From: Haliclona indistincta
Taxonomy: Eukaryota > Porifera > Demospongiae > Haplosclerida > Chalinidae
DNA: 64,000 nucleotides
NCBI GenBank assembly: GCA_964017065.1
Contig: OZ024792.1
Location: forward strand, 2,289,754-2,353,753
Reading direction: 5' to 3'
The position numbers and the translations under genes were made by a program. A model generated the notes under the pieces. The model searched no databases. It was not told the DNA's origin and was given only the letters and a program-made list of their open reading frames with translations. Of the stretch, positions 33,049-51,194 are shown piece after piece (the stretch's first letter is position 1; each line of letters opens with the position of its first letter).

Positions 33049-33870
33049 ACTTTTTAATAATTATTTGGTTATGTTAGTCATTCTGCTTCTTTGATTAAAA
33101 CACATGTGAACAAGAGTGAACTTATGATGGGAAAGACTCGGACCCGAGGGTGTAAATAAATTACAGCATGCGAAATTATGGTGCTTGATGCTTGCAGCTG
33201 ATGCATTATCAGCAACGAACCATAGATCACAAATGTATAAAGTAAGAAATACACGTATTCAACAAAAAGATGATTTTCACACTACTGGTCAGCTACAGAT
33301 AAAATATATGTGCTAAAATAGAATAAGCATAAATAACCATGGGAAGAAAAAATGTGCTGTTACATAACATTATAATGTAACAGTGCATTTCTCCTTCCCA
33401 TGTTGTCCCAGTAACCACTATTATACAGGCCCTTGAAGAGGAACCACGTAAAGGGGCACATTTCTCCAATTCTCATGCTCTCCTAGCAACCACTGTATAT
33501 TATACAGGCCCATGAATTCAAAGAGGAACACCCATGAATTCAAAGAGGAACCATGCTGAAGGCTTGATTTTCTGCAAGTATTGTTGTATTAAAGCCAAGA
33601 ACTGCCTTGATGAGTAAAACTGAGGCATTAAGTGCATGCTTGATGAAAAGAGGCCTAGAACACGTGTGAAAGACTACGTGCGTGTTCCGCTTGCATTGAG
33701 CTCCGGAACTCCGATGCAGGCCCCACTCTGTAGGCTCGCCATAATTATGACATCATTGGGTGCAAAATTTATCAAAAGGATCACAAATAAAGACAATTAA
33801 CATAACACAATTAACATAACACAGTTAATATAACACAATTAACAGGCCCCACACTATCGCATACTGGTGT
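33049..33870. other. Intergenic; short imperfect repeats only
   Basis: An about 60-bp hairpin lies at 33342-33402 (GGGAAGAAAAAATG with CATTTCTCCTTCCC). Two related about 70-bp units at about 33388-33520 contain TATACAGGCCC and GAGGAAC. A (ACAATTAACATAACAC)-like tandem sits at 33795-33845, next to the 3' end of the minus-strand gene. No coding exon is supported. Confidence 0.5.
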
Positions 33871-34920
33871 CTAGCACGCATATCTTTGGGTACACCTTGA
33901 TCCCAACACTCTCCAAGCAACTGATAAACAAGCCCATGAAAAGAAGCCTCGGTCATCACAACATTGGTCGTGTGTAAGACAGTATTGATTAACGCAACAG
34001 TTTCCACATATGAAACTCCAGCAACTACAGCCTTTACCACACATTCCAAAGCAATCATTTCCACCTTGTCTAAATGGACATCGACTTGAGGAGCATGTGG
34101 CTCCATTACTGCTGCACCTTACTGCTCTCTGTTGATGGCTCCTTGTGTTAGTAGAATCATGATCATCTTCATCATCATTACCATCATCGTAATCTTCCTT
34201 GCTTCCTCTTGCTTTTGATAGTTGCATAGCTAGCATGTAGAGCACTCTTGCTGCAGGGTTTGCTCTGTCTCCAAGTGCTGTTGTATTGTAGCCGAGAGCT
34301 TCAGCTGCCTCAATGATCAATAGTGCTACTTTGCTCATAGCAAGCTTCTCGAGAGAGAACTGACGTACTTTATCCACTGTCTTATTGTCCATGTGCTGAA
34401 GGACATCATCAGTCATATTCTCTCCATTGCTCATCATTGATTCAATCATTTTAGTACTGTTCTTAGGAATGAGATATTCTGCAAAATTACGTGAGTTGTC
34501 GGATTCACTCTCAAGTACCAGAAAATCCTCTTTGTCTGTATCGAACATTGTCATGGACGTCTTGATGGAGTGGAGTAGTTTCACCACTAGAGTGCCATTT
34601 TGTGTCGTTATTGAGAGGAACACAAACGATTCGTTTACTGTGATGTGGAAAATAATTCCTCCAGCTCCTGCCTCGCCATTGTACTGTCCACGTAGCTCAC
34701 CGGGTGTGTTCTGGACGTTACTGAGACCACTCGCCTGTGCTTGTTCGCTGGATTGTACGCCCAATACAAGCCCAGTGGTAGCTGCAACAGCAACGACCAA
34801 GATAGCAGTAGCAGCTACTACCACAAGCGCTATCACGATGGATTTCTGTTGTCTAGTCTTGGTAGATTTGACCTCGTCTTCATCTTCAAATGGACGGAAC
34901 TTGTGATACTCGTTCTTCAT
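33871..34920 (-). CDS. Type II membrane protein with phospholipase A2-like cysteine-rich C-terminus
   Basis: A single exon of 349 residues from ATG 34920. There is a short charged cytoplasmic N-terminus, one membrane segment at about residues 28-55 (IVIALVVVAATAILVVAVAA), then an ectodomain with several N-glycosylation sequons (NES, NGT, NST, NMT, NKT, NTT). An acidic low-complexity stretch (DDGNDDEDDHDS) follows. The last 75 residues hold about 18 cysteines, with CFGMCGKGCSCWSFICGNCC and CLTHDQCCDD. The HDxCC motif is like the secretory phospholipase A2 active-site helix, but the calcium loop and the pairing aspartate are not evident, so catalysis is uncertain. I do not know a named family. 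It is tandem with UBA1, 627 bp upstream on the same strand. Confidence 0.8.
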   Translation of the reverse strand: MKNEYHKFRPFEDEDEVKSTKTRQQKSIVIALVVVAATAILVVAVAATTGLVLGVQSSEQAQASGLSNVQNTPGELRGQYNGEAGAGGIIFHITVNESFVFLSITTQNGTLVVKLLHSIKTSMTMFDTDKEDFLVLESESDNSRNFAEYLIPKNSTKMIESMMSNGENMTDDVLQHMDNKTVDKVRQFSLEKLAMSKVALLIIEAAEALGYNTTALGDRANPAARVLYMLAMQLSKARGSKEDYDDGNDDEDDHDSTNTRSHQQRAVRCSSNGATCSSSRCPFRQGGNDCFGMCGKGCSCWSFICGNCCVNQYCLTHDQCCDDRGFFSWACLSVAWRVLGSRCTQRYAC

Positions 34921-35546
34921 GATTGCGCAGCCAACCGAGCCTGCCGAAATACTGGAGAGAATATAGCTGCGTCAGGTATCCGCCCAAAGATGGCAAGAAA
35001 CAGCCCACGCACTTTGCAATGAATATAGAAAATGCGTCTGTTTACAACTGTTCAGGCTTTTCTACATGCATCTAATCTAATCTAAAGGTGCTATTATGAA
35101 AGCAACAGCTGTTAGTTTTATGCATAGTTCTTGAGTAATGCTAAACGTGTGTCTTTTTCTCCAGAAGCAATTCACCTAGCTGAACAGATGTGATGATTAT
35201 GACTACTGTAATGAAGCTGTGGCCCCCAAACATGGAAGCATTATCATAACTCTAGTACTACTCGTGACATAGCAATGTGCACTAACATGCAGATGGAAGT
35301 ACATGTATTGGTGAGCAAATATAGGCATCACACTTGTAAGACGTGTTTGACAGTCTCTGAAAGCATTTGACTGTCACATCTAGCGAGCATTTCTCAATCA
35401 AGATCAATTATAGTGTAACACGTGTTGTCAATCGATATGGAAATATTCCCTAAAACAGTCTTGTTGGAATAGTTAGTATTCACACCATCTAGCAGCATCT
35501 ACGATTGTGTCAAACTAACTACTTCTTGTTTTTTTCTCTCTCTCTT
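34921..35546. other. Intergenic between the type II membrane protein and UBA1
   Basis: 626 bp holding the presumed promoter of the minus-strand membrane gene and the 3' flank of UBA1, with a pyrimidine-rich (TCTC)n tract at 35533-35548. Nothing else recognised. Confidence 0.4.
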
Positions 35547-42283
<6,737 letters not shown>

Positions 42284-43867
42284 GAAAGCACAGACAAGAA
42301 GAAGAGCAAGATCAGCTAGACACAAGTCAACCAGCAGCAGTAGCAGCTAGCTAACCAACGTCCGGCCACCTTCTAAAAGGTCGTGGGCTTTTCCCTCTTG
42401 AAGGGCCGGATCCGGACTTTATAAGTAACCTAATAATTTACGGTAGATTTACGGAGTAAGTTGTAACTATTCTCCGAATATTCTCTCAGATCTTGTCACT
42501 TGTGAGCCGTTCAGAAGTCTTTACGAAGAAGTGCAGAAGCTACCACTAGCAATAAACAACTTGCTGCAACTGCTGACTGTAACAGTAGGCCCCAAGTGTC
42601 ACAGTGCAAACTAGCGTCAGCAGGCGAATATCACTGAATCACTCCACATGACACGGCGTCATGCATGCTGATTTTTGTATTTTGTGTTCACGCATGCGCT
42701 TTGATATTATTTCGCGCGTGCTTGCGCGCGAGTGCCATGTACCAGCAATCGAGCTACATACTACTTTGCATGCATGCACCATGTAATACCATGCATTACT
42801 TGTAGTCTTGTACTACTGCAACATAGTTATACTTGCTGTTGTCTATGGTGCCACTCTAACCGTAGAACAGTACTTGGAGGTTGCTGTGTAAGTTCATAAG
42901 CGAAAGGACTCATTTGTAGCCATGCATTGTGATGCTTAAATTATAACTGTTTTTCTCAAGTACGTGCACAGAGTTTAGGCATGGTTAGGGTACATGGCAA
43001 CATGATCTGAGTCAAATTCAAAAATCAGTGCAACTAACACATGTGGAACTCTGTTGTATCATAGACATTATAGACTAATTACATTAGTCTATGGTGTATA
43101 TTGTATCACTTCACAGGTGCGCGGCACAGTGGACTGGACACTGGTAGTGACTAATAGCTGGACATACAGTCAAGGCACTTTAAAGAACTTTTATCTTAAT
43201 TACATCAAGGCTCACCCTACAATTCGTTTAGTTAACCAGGCAAACCTGAGCACATGCAACAACACATTATTATGTATCCGCTTTATACTCTGAGCCACAG
43301 TCAGCCTCAACATTATGGACACAGAATAATTATAGCAAATAATTGAATACTCATGAGCCTAGTTAATATTGTCTTCCATACTAATCGGGCTACACTGTTT
43401 CTTAATTAATTTTAATTCTAGAAGCAGCTTGAGTGAGGTTGGATGTCTTGTGACTGTTTATTGCTTGGAAGTGTCAGTTTTTTGTTAGACATGTCATGAC
43501 TCAAAATGAACTACTTCAATAATAGTTCCATGTCACGATGGAAAACCAAAGTTTATAATTAATTGTCTTTTCTGCCATGTACACAATACAGATTCACAAA
43601 CTACATGTGTTTTTGCTAGACGCTGCACAGTATGGTCACATGATCACTGTGTGAGGTGCATGGCAAGGCTCATAAGTCATGTGATAGTCATGTGACCTGG
43701 CGTGTGCACATGATCATCATGTGATGTATAGGTGTTTCAGTATTGGTCTCCCAACTTTCAAAACAGAGTATTACAGACAATATTTTAACCAAAGAGTTTA
43801 ATGCAGAATATGACTACACAAAAGAATGAATAGATGCAGTGCAAATAGAAATACTAACACCTAATTA
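42284..43867. other. UBA1 upstream region and intergenic sequence
   Basis: 42284-42800 is the presumed UBA1 promoter and 5' UTR, with a GC-rich patch near 42690-42740 (TTCGCGCGTGCTTGCGCGCG). 43054-43293 is open in one frame, but I see no domain, splice context or signal peptide to support a gene. Nothing else recognised. Confidence 0.4.
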
Positions 43868-45880
43868 TGCCTCGGTGGGCGGAGCCACGAGGCATACAGC
43901 TACAGTAGTTATGCCTCGGTGGGCGGAGCCACGAGGCATACAGTAATCGTGGTAGTCTCGTTCCCAGACCACACCTCTTCCGCTTTGCTTCTGAGAGGGT
44001 CTGGCAGCTTGCTCGACTTTTCTCGGTCTTGGTGACGTCATTGTCACGCGTTCAATAGCTACACGGATGCAATATGCGGACAAATTGTCTGTATACTACT
44101 GTCTGTGGTCACATGCACTACAGCACTCGTCAATAGTTATAGATCAGGTCAGGAAGACATGACAGGTACTATGCTGTGTTCCTTGGTGGCGCTCGAAGAT
44201 GGCAGCGCTCACAAATGTATTGGAAACAACAATAAATCGCAAATTATTTTTCCACACCTGTTGGTAGCGAAATCGCTCGTTTGAGCCAGCTAAGAAGTGA
44301 CTGGCTGCCAGGTAGTACTTATTAGTCAACGAAGATTACCCTAGATGCTCTCTGTCATCGATGAATCTGAACACACTGCACTACCGCCATGTTGATCATG
44401 TGCTCAACGGCGCGTTTGTCATGTGAATTTTGAAAATAAGGCGATCTGATTGGTCATTTCCATTTTCTGAGAATGAAACGTCATCAAGACCGAGAAAAGT
44501 CGAGCAAGCTGCCAGACCCTCTCAGAAGCAAAGCGGAAGAGGTGTGGTCTGGGAACGAGACTATAATCGTGGTGTCAGCATATACTCTAAAGTCTATGGT
44601 GTCAGTCATTCTGTCTGTCTGTCTGTCAGTCTGTCGCAACGATTTCTCGTAGCTCGCTGAAAACTAATCGCTGAAAAAAGCAACACGAGTAGAAATCGAT
44701 ACTTGCTCGGATTTGAATTTTCAGAAGTTTGATTTTAAAGCTTAGTGCGTAAGTTACCGCGTGAATTGCTCACGGCTGGTTCAGTTTTGTAGCTCACGCT
44801 GAAAGTTAAGCTCTGAAACTAACAATGCAAGTAGTACACGGTATTATCTCGCTCTAGAACATGTGAAAACTTTATACGAAGCTTAGTTCGTGAGTTATGG
44901 CGCAATTTGCTTACTCGCGATTGATCATGGCTGTGCTGGCGATCTGGAGTTCTTCAAAGGCAAACCTGTCCACAGTTGACTACCTAGAAGCTGATAGGTT
45001 AGACAGGATAACAGCGCAGGTCCAGAGTAATTGTGTAAGCAAGCTATGGAAGCTATCTCGCTCGTGTTCATGCAGTATGCATGGGCTGTACTGAACATTG
45101 TAGACACGCCCAGTTGAATTAGTGGTCAGCACTGATTGGCTTCTGATTGCACCACTATACTGCATTGTGATAGCTGTACAGAAATGTATAATATCTGCAG
45201 TTTACTGTGTAAGTGATTTTTAATAATTCAGACTTTCAACAGCAGACTTTCATTACTGCTTGTTCAGTGTATTTAGTCAGACAGGCATGTATGCATAACA
45301 TTCCACCGAGGCATAAGCACCTTCGGTGCCTAGTTCGTTCGTGTGTCATTCATTCATTCTGTCCGCACCTAGAACTCCGCGTTGGCTACAAACTAAGCGC
45401 TGATATTTGCAGTACATGTTAAGCTCGATAATAGCTCGGAATTGAATTGATAGACTTTTGGTTCTGAAGCTTCGTTACCTTGAATGGCGTTACTGGACAC
45501 GCTCAGCATTGCCAGGCTTCGCTGAAGACAAAGCTTTCTGCCATGGTCTTCTTAGCAGCTTGTGGGACAATTCCCAGTCTGTACTCAAGGTAGCACAGCG
45601 AGTGCAGAGAAATCAATCGCGCGAGCTCCAGCAAGCTTAGTTACAAGCACTCACGTGCTGTACTGGCACGCCCAGTTGAATTCCATGTGGTCAGCACTGC
45701 TGGGCTTCTGATTACATAGCTGCAACCACTAGCTAGATCTTGCAACAATAATGAGTATGTTATTTTGTAGTTTCACTGAGTACAGAATCTTCACTGCATA
45801 ATATTGTCTGCTGTCAATTAAACTCCCCTGTGCTACAAATTCCACCGAGGCATTAGCACCATCGGTGCATTCATTAACCT
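43868..45880. repeat. Composite GAGGCAT-family repeat region
   Basis: Two tandem copies of ATGCCTCGGTGGGCGGAGCC (43868-43950) form short hairpins with their ends. Inverted matches CACCGAGGCAT occur at about 45304 and 45845, beside CACC.TCGGTGC. About 44570-45330 and 45330-45880 share CACGCCCAGTTGAATT and CTTCTGATT, so they look like two related, diverged units. A MITE is nested at 43953-44563, and (CTGT)n occurs at 44612-44636. No genes seen. Confidence 0.6.
43953..44563. mobile_element. MITE with TAGTCTCGTTCCCAGACC termini, copy 2
   Basis: Same terminal inverted repeats as 13463-14081. TAATCGTGG flanks it on both sides (43944-43952 and 44564-44572), a 9-bp direct repeat consistent with a target-site duplication. 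It lies inside the GAGGCAT-family repeat. Confidence 0.87.
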
Positions 45881-46125
45881 AATGAATGTCTTAACAAAGT
45901 GCACATCTTCATTGATATACATGTACATGTACATGCATTCACAAAAGAAATAAAATTAAGGTTTAGTTTTATAAATACAAATTAACAGAATAATAATAAT
46001 TATAGTTAAACAATTCGAGAAACTACTTCACTGAAATGTAAAGGAAGGAAGAAAACAAAACTAAACTATACAAAAAATAACTAACTAAAGCACACAAAAA
46101 CAAACAATAAAAACAACACAAATTA

Positions 46126-46241
46126 AATACTCGATAGCGCAATGTAAACAGCATTCTCCATGAACTAAATTATCAGTTGGGTAATAAATCTGATGATGTA
46201 GTTCGTGGAGAATGCCGATTACATTGCACTATTGAGTATTC
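46126..46241. repeat. About 116-bp hairpin MITE beside the ankyrin gene 3' end
   Basis: AATACTCGATAGCGCAATGT and its near reverse complement ACATTGCACTATTGAGTATT bound the hairpin. The stem continues through GCATTCTCCATGAACT and AGTTCGTGGAGAATGC. It ends 25 bp before the ankyrin gene stop codon, so it may lie in that gene's 3' UTR. Confidence 0.75.
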
Positions 46242-46265
46242 AATATGAAATCTTGGTTACATGTA

Positions 46266-49200
46266 TCAGTTCTTTATTTTGTGTAATGCTTCCTCAAAAA
46301 AGTCCTTAGCATGATTCAGTGCACTGTGTAGCAAACTTGGTCTTTTATCTTCGTGCTTTGGTTCGTCAGCTTCTGTTGTGGTGTCTGGTACTTGGGCAGC
46401 TGGTCGTTGTGTCGATGTTACTTCTTCTTCGGCTGGTAGTTCAGATCGTGACAACGCTCCATTTCTTTTGAGCATGCTGGCAATATCTTTCTGATAACAG
46501 TTGTTGGCATAATCCAATGCGGTATAGCCGTCTTTGTCAATATAGTTCACATATTTGCCACATTCTGCTTCTGCTAGTTGACGTGCTACTTCCTGGTGTC
46601 CGAAGGACGAGGCTAACATCAAAGGCGTTATGTCCAGTGCCACACATACATCCACTCTGGAGTCAGCAATCATACTAGTGATCGCTTCAATATTGCCTTC
46701 ACTGCATGCCTTGGCTACCTGAAATGCTGACTCATCAATACCACGTATCTTTGAAAGAAAGAAGAAGGCAACTTTGGAGTGGCCATGGTAGCAGGAGATG
46801 TTAAATCCATGTAAGAGGGTCTCAATCTTTGGTTCTTGGTCAAGCATCACTTCGACAAAGTCAAGATCTCCCATTGTACAAGACATGTACAATGGTTTTA
46901 GCTCATCGCAATCAACAGCACCATATAGCGTTAGCAGCTTAATGACCTCTACAAAGTTACCACGGTTTTCTTCAGCAAAATGTCCGTTGACACAAGCATA
47001 TTTTATGGCTGTCAACCCTTTGCTGCATTCTATCTGCAGATCGGCAAATTTTTCCAGCAGCAACCTCACCATCGTGTGAAGGCCATTTTGGCATGCATAC
47101 ATCAAAGCCGTTCGCCCATTCTTATCTTGTAAGTCAAGTTTGGCTCCATGTTTCAGCAACTCCTGAGCGATTTGAGGATCATGGTATAAACTGGCCATCA
47201 GTGCTGTTACTCCATCTTCTGCAGGAATATTTGGGTCAGCATCATGTTGGAGCAATTCTCTTACAATGGCAAGTGCCTGCTGTGAGCTGTGAATGGCCAG
47301 CATTAATGCGGTAAGCCCATCATTGAATGCACAACAGTTAATTTTCACAAAATCAAGAGAGATTAACAGCTCCACTATCTCCAAGTGCCCATTCATACTA
47401 GCAGACATTAAAGAAGTCAAACCTTTGTAGCTTGGTATGTTAGGATCAGCCTTGTTCTCCAAAAGCAACATTGCTACTTCAAAAAAGCCCCTTGCACAGG
47501 CATGGTAAAGAACTGTTTCCCCATCCTCATCTTGTTCGTTTAAACCAGCACCCTTGCCAATCAAAAGCTCCATGTATTGTATTTCTTTTCTCAAGCCAGT
47601 GATCATTAGTGGTGTTAGTTTAAACTTGTCTTTTGTGTCGATATCAGCTTTTGCATCTAAAAGCAAAGTAGCAATTTCAGGATTATCGCTGCCAAAGGCA
47701 AAACGCAGAGCTCCTATCCCGTCGTTGTTGAGAATATCAGGATTGGCATTGTGGTGCAATAAAAGTGCCGCTATTATTTCGTAACCATTGGAAGTGGCGA
47801 ACATTAGCGCAGTGCTACCGCTATTGGTTTGAAGATTTGGATCACTGACTTCAAATTCATTATCCAGCAAAAGCTTAGTCACTTCAATGTGACCATTTTG
47901 ACTGGCGGCCATTAGCGCTGTACATGCCTGATCTATGCTCTGTATGTTGGGATCAGCTCCATTTTGCAAAAGCAAACTGACCAATCTTTCGTAGCCATCC
48001 TGACTAGCGTACATCAATGGCGTCCAGCCAGTGATGGTATGGAGATTTGGGTTAGCACCTTTCACTAACAAGGTTTCAGCAGCATCGTTATGACCATTTT
48101 TTACAGCCATTATTAATGGTGTCGACCCATACTTTGTATATTGCTGATCGATATTGCTACCAGCTTCAAGGAGTTGCATAATACAACCGACACTACCATT
48201 CTGAGCAGCTAGTATTAATGCAGTAATTCCATCACCGCTAATGTGCAAATCAACTTTTGCTCCCTCAAGGATCAACGTACACAAAACACTGACATGACCA
48301 CATGCACTGGCATACATCAAAGGTGTGATACCTTTGTCGTTGTGACAATCGATGTTGGTCCCTAGCTTGAGCAAAAATAGGACCACGTTTTCAGCATCAG
48401 CAACTTTTGAGAAGTCGATTAATAACGATTCAAAAGAGAAGTCAGGATTCTCATCTTCATTTATAGCACAGTAATCACCAATGTACAACTGGCAGACTCC
48501 AAAAAGAGTCAAGAAGCTTTGCTTGTCAGCAATATTTTGAGCAATGGCATCAACCTCCCCTTCAGGCACTATATATTCAATAGTGGTTGAGGCTGGTTTA
48601 AAGGAAGCACGCTTCATTAATGACTGTATTTTCATTGTGGGTGGCAGCACAACCCCCAACAATTTATACAGGCCATCTATCACCACATCCATCCATTTTG
48701 CTTCCAATTTTAAAATCATTATTGTTGACTCAGCAACCTTCAATTCAATTGGTGATGGTTGCGTGCTTGCCATGAGCAGCTCAATTGTAGCTGTGGAACG
48801 AAACTGCTTGACCTTTTCAGCATATCGAGCGAAAGAAGTTGTAGAGAATTTGGTGAAAGCGAACATTTCGAGCAACTTTTGAATAATGCCAGGATCCAAG
48901 AAATCGAAGCAGGGATCAAGCCGAGGTAGTATATCTTCAACAGCTGTTGCTGGGAAGGGGCAAACCGTATGCACTAAACCAGCTGCAGATGCCGCTTCTT
49001 CAACGAATTTCAATATGCCCTGTAAAGAACCTCTCTCTATCTGTTGCAGGCACATTTCCATTAGATCGGAAAATTCTTCCATAAGCTCTTGCATCGTGTG
49101 CTCCACAACTATCTCCTTCTTTACCTCTATTACTCGTGTTGTTATAGCAACAGCACTGCTCTCTTCTGGCACCTGAGCTGCATGTTCAATGACTTCCACT

Positions 49201-49610
49201 TTCTCTTGCACTGAACCCCGCTCTGCAGCTGATGCCACGATTACATACTTGGCCTCTAATGTACGTGCTAAAGTGGGCATACCCACTTTCTTGAGAGCAA
49301 CACATATGTCAGACCATGACGCTTGTGGGTAGATTTTACGCCAAGTACCAAACAGCTCGAGTTTACACTGTTCAACTGAGTGGCGATCAGCCCTTATTTT
49401 TTCAAGTTCATACTCTTTGTCTTGAAAGCCAGGTAGCTGGATGCCAAATACTTGCCAATCAACAACTGATATGAGCTCTTCTAGCATCAAAGCAACGTTG
49501 AATGAAGCTGCCATTAGCGCAGCATTCAAGGGGCGAATTGTCAATTGGGCGAGGCACCTCAAATTTTGAAGTAGCATTGTTAGTGCACGGCCCACACAAT
49601 TTTGGCTCAT
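46266..49610 (-). CDS. Death-fold and ankyrin-repeat protein, 1114 residues, intronless
   Basis: A single open frame from ATG 49610. Residues about 25-60 hold a helical segment (RPLNAALMAASFNVALMLEE). Residues about 70-125 look like a death domain (HSVEQCKLELFGTWRKIYP, SWSDICVALKKVGMPTLART). A roughly 250-residue helical region without clear homology follows. Then come about 18-20 ankyrin repeats from about residue 395 to 1060, with the usual G.TPLM.A...GH pattern (GITPLMYASACGHVSVLCTL, GRTALMYACQNGLHTMVRLL). Two repeats near residues 930-1000 are degenerate. The C-terminus is short, with a polar linker and an amphipathic helix. Ankyrin/death proteins of this size are expanded in sponges and cnidarians and are thought to act in innate signalling. 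The partner is unknown. Confidence 0.9.
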   Translation of the reverse strand: MSQNCVGRALTMLLQNLRCLAQLTIRPLNAALMAASFNVALMLEELISVVDWQVFGIQLPGFQDKEYELEKIRADRHSVEQCKLELFGTWRKIYPQASWSDICVALKKVGMPTLARTLEAKYVIVASAAERGSVQEKVEVIEHAAQVPEESSAVAITTRVIEVKKEIVVEHTMQELMEEFSDLMEMCLQQIERGSLQGILKFVEEAASAAGLVHTVCPFPATAVEDILPRLDPCFDFLDPGIIQKLLEMFAFTKFSTTSFARYAEKVKQFRSTATIELLMASTQPSPIELKVAESTIMILKLEAKWMDVVIDGLYKLLGVVLPPTMKIQSLMKRASFKPASTTIEYIVPEGEVDAIAQNIADKQSFLTLFGVCQLYIGDYCAINEDENPDFSFESLLIDFSKVADAENVVLFLLKLGTNIDCHNDKGITPLMYASACGHVSVLCTLILEGAKVDLHISGDGITALILAAQNGSVGCIMQLLEAGSNIDQQYTKYGSTPLIMAVKNGHNDAAETLLVKGANPNLHTITGWTPLMYASQDGYERLVSLLLQNGADPNIQSIDQACTALMAASQNGHIEVTKLLLDNEFEVSDPNLQTNSGSTALMFATSNGYEIIAALLLHHNANPDILNNDGIGALRFAFGSDNPEIATLLLDAKADIDTKDKFKLTPLMITGLRKEIQYMELLIGKGAGLNEQDEDGETVLYHACARGFFEVAMLLLENKADPNIPSYKGLTSLMSASMNGHLEIVELLISLDFVKINCCAFNDGLTALMLAIHSSQQALAIVRELLQHDADPNIPAEDGVTALMASLYHDPQIAQELLKHGAKLDLQDKNGRTALMYACQNGLHTMVRLLLEKFADLQIECSKGLTAIKYACVNGHFAEENRGNFVEVIKLLTLYGAVDCDELKPLYMSCTMGDLDFVEVMLDQEPKIETLLHGFNISCYHGHSKVAFFFLSKIRGIDESAFQVAKACSEGNIEAITSMIADSRVDVCVALDITPLMLASSFGHQEVARQLAEAECGKYVNYIDKDGYTALDYANNCYQKDIASMLKRNGALSRSELPAEEEVTSTQRPAAQVPDTTTEADEPKHEDKRPSLLHSALNHAKDFFEEALHKIKN

Positions 49611-50482
49611 TAAAATAATTATGATAAGGCCACATAAACTAAATATTTAGATTCTCATCCCCGCCCGCATCACTTATTTGACGGTTTTTGATAAAATTTA
49701 ACTCGTTTACTCAGGGTTAAACTTAGCTTGCTCAGCGATCATGGTGTCCAAATCCGTGCGAGATGTAGGGTTGTTAAGCCTTGGTTTGGTTGCATTGTGG
49801 CCGACCAGTCACGACTGATCGACGTGTACCACAAGTATTCGTCCGGGCAACTGGACTACTCAGAAGCTATCCCAAGCAGGACTGGGCCGATCACGTGCGC
49901 TCTTGGTCGAAGGAAGACCGACAACCTTGTCGAAGCAAGACCGACAAAAATCAAATTTAAATTATAAATTGCCTCCCGCCTCATCAAATAATTTGAGCCA
50001 GGAGGATGAGAATCTAACTATTTAGTTTATGTGGCCTAATTAGAGTACTATAACTTATTACCTAGGTCGATTTCACAGTACGATATTCCCATATCGTACA
50101 GCGGTTTGGATCACGCTTTACGCTTAGAAAGGTGACAGAATTAGGTGCCAAAATCAAACAATGAGGCATAGCCATAGACAATAGAATTGCAAGCCTAGAA
50201 TATGTCTAAAATCCCTAGCTGTAGAATTCTGCTGCATGCAGATCGCTGTTAAGCACGCTTGAAAACACACAGTGTCACTGTGAAACGTTTAGTCGTGCTT
50301 TCTGGTGCGTTGTAGCCTCGTACCACAATGCACCGACAACATTCCAGCTCTCTGGGTGAAAAGGTTTGTATTTGTATTTGTATAATTTTGGTAACATATC
50401 ACTTTTAAAGAGAACTTTTAGGTTGTGAGTTGACTGAGTTGCAGCAGGAGCCCCTGGTTTAAATAAAAAAAAACTAAAAAGT
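49611..50482. other. Intergenic upstream of the ankyrin gene
   Basis: Includes the presumed promoter. ATAATTATGATAAGGCCACATAAACTAAAT (from 49615) recurs inverted at about 50017-50045 (TTTAGTTTATGTGGCC). GATTCTCATCC and GGATGAGAATC form inner inverted ends, so 49628-50040 is probably a further MITE. No coding exon seen. Confidence 0.5.
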
Positions 50483-51141
50483 GTAGGGATGACGCTTGCA
50501 AAAGTAAAGGAACAAGATGGGATGATGCTTGCAAAAGTAAAGGAACAAGATGGGATGATGCTTGCAAAAGTAAAGGAACAAGATGGGATGACGCTTGCAA
50601 AAGTAAAGGAACAAGATGGGATGATGCTTGCAAAAGTGAAGTATGTAAAAGTCCCGAGTATCCCTACATCAGCGGCTTGCTGCGATGGCGTGTAACTGAC
50701 AAATGCGGAATCCTCTTCCTATACCTTTTACAACCGTCAATTACTTAATCGGACTGTGTGACAGTGTCTTCCAAACCACACTGAGATACCTCTAGTTATC
50801 AACTACGTCATCGGACTGCGTCCTCCAAACACAGATACCTCTAGTTGTTTACAACCGTCAATTACTTCATCGGACTGCGTCCTCCAAACACAGATACCTC
50901 TAGTTGTTTACAACCGTCAATTACTTCATCGGACTGCGTCCTCCTTCAAGCCGCTGATGTAGGGATACTTGGGACTTTTACATACTTCACTTTTGCAAGC
51001 ATCATCCCATCTTGTTCCTTTACTTTTGCAAGCGTCATCCCATCTTGTTCCTTTACTTTTGCAAGCATCATCCCATCTTGTTCCTTTACTTTTGCAAGCA
51101 TCATCCCATCTTGTTCCTTTACTTTTGCAAGCGTCATCCCT
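50483..51141. mobile_element. Foldback element with 33-bp tandem repeats in each arm
   Basis: The element starts near GTGTAGGGATGACGCTTGC and ends with the reverse complement. Each arm holds about five 33-bp units beginning GATGCTTGCAAAAGTAAA. An inner hairpin pair (TATCCCTACATCAGCGGCTT at 50660 and its inverse at 50951) encloses three units of about 58 bp containing TTACTTCATCGGACTGCGTC (50725-50945). Frames across it repeat an 11-residue pattern and are not genes. Confidence 0.85.
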
Positions 51142-51194
51142 ACACTTTTTAGTTTTTTTTTATTAAAACTTTTTTACTTTACTTGTTCCTGTTA

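Noticed and set aside
43054..43293. 79-codon frame upstream of UBA1
   Set aside because: No recognisable domain or signal peptide; indistinguishable from chance.
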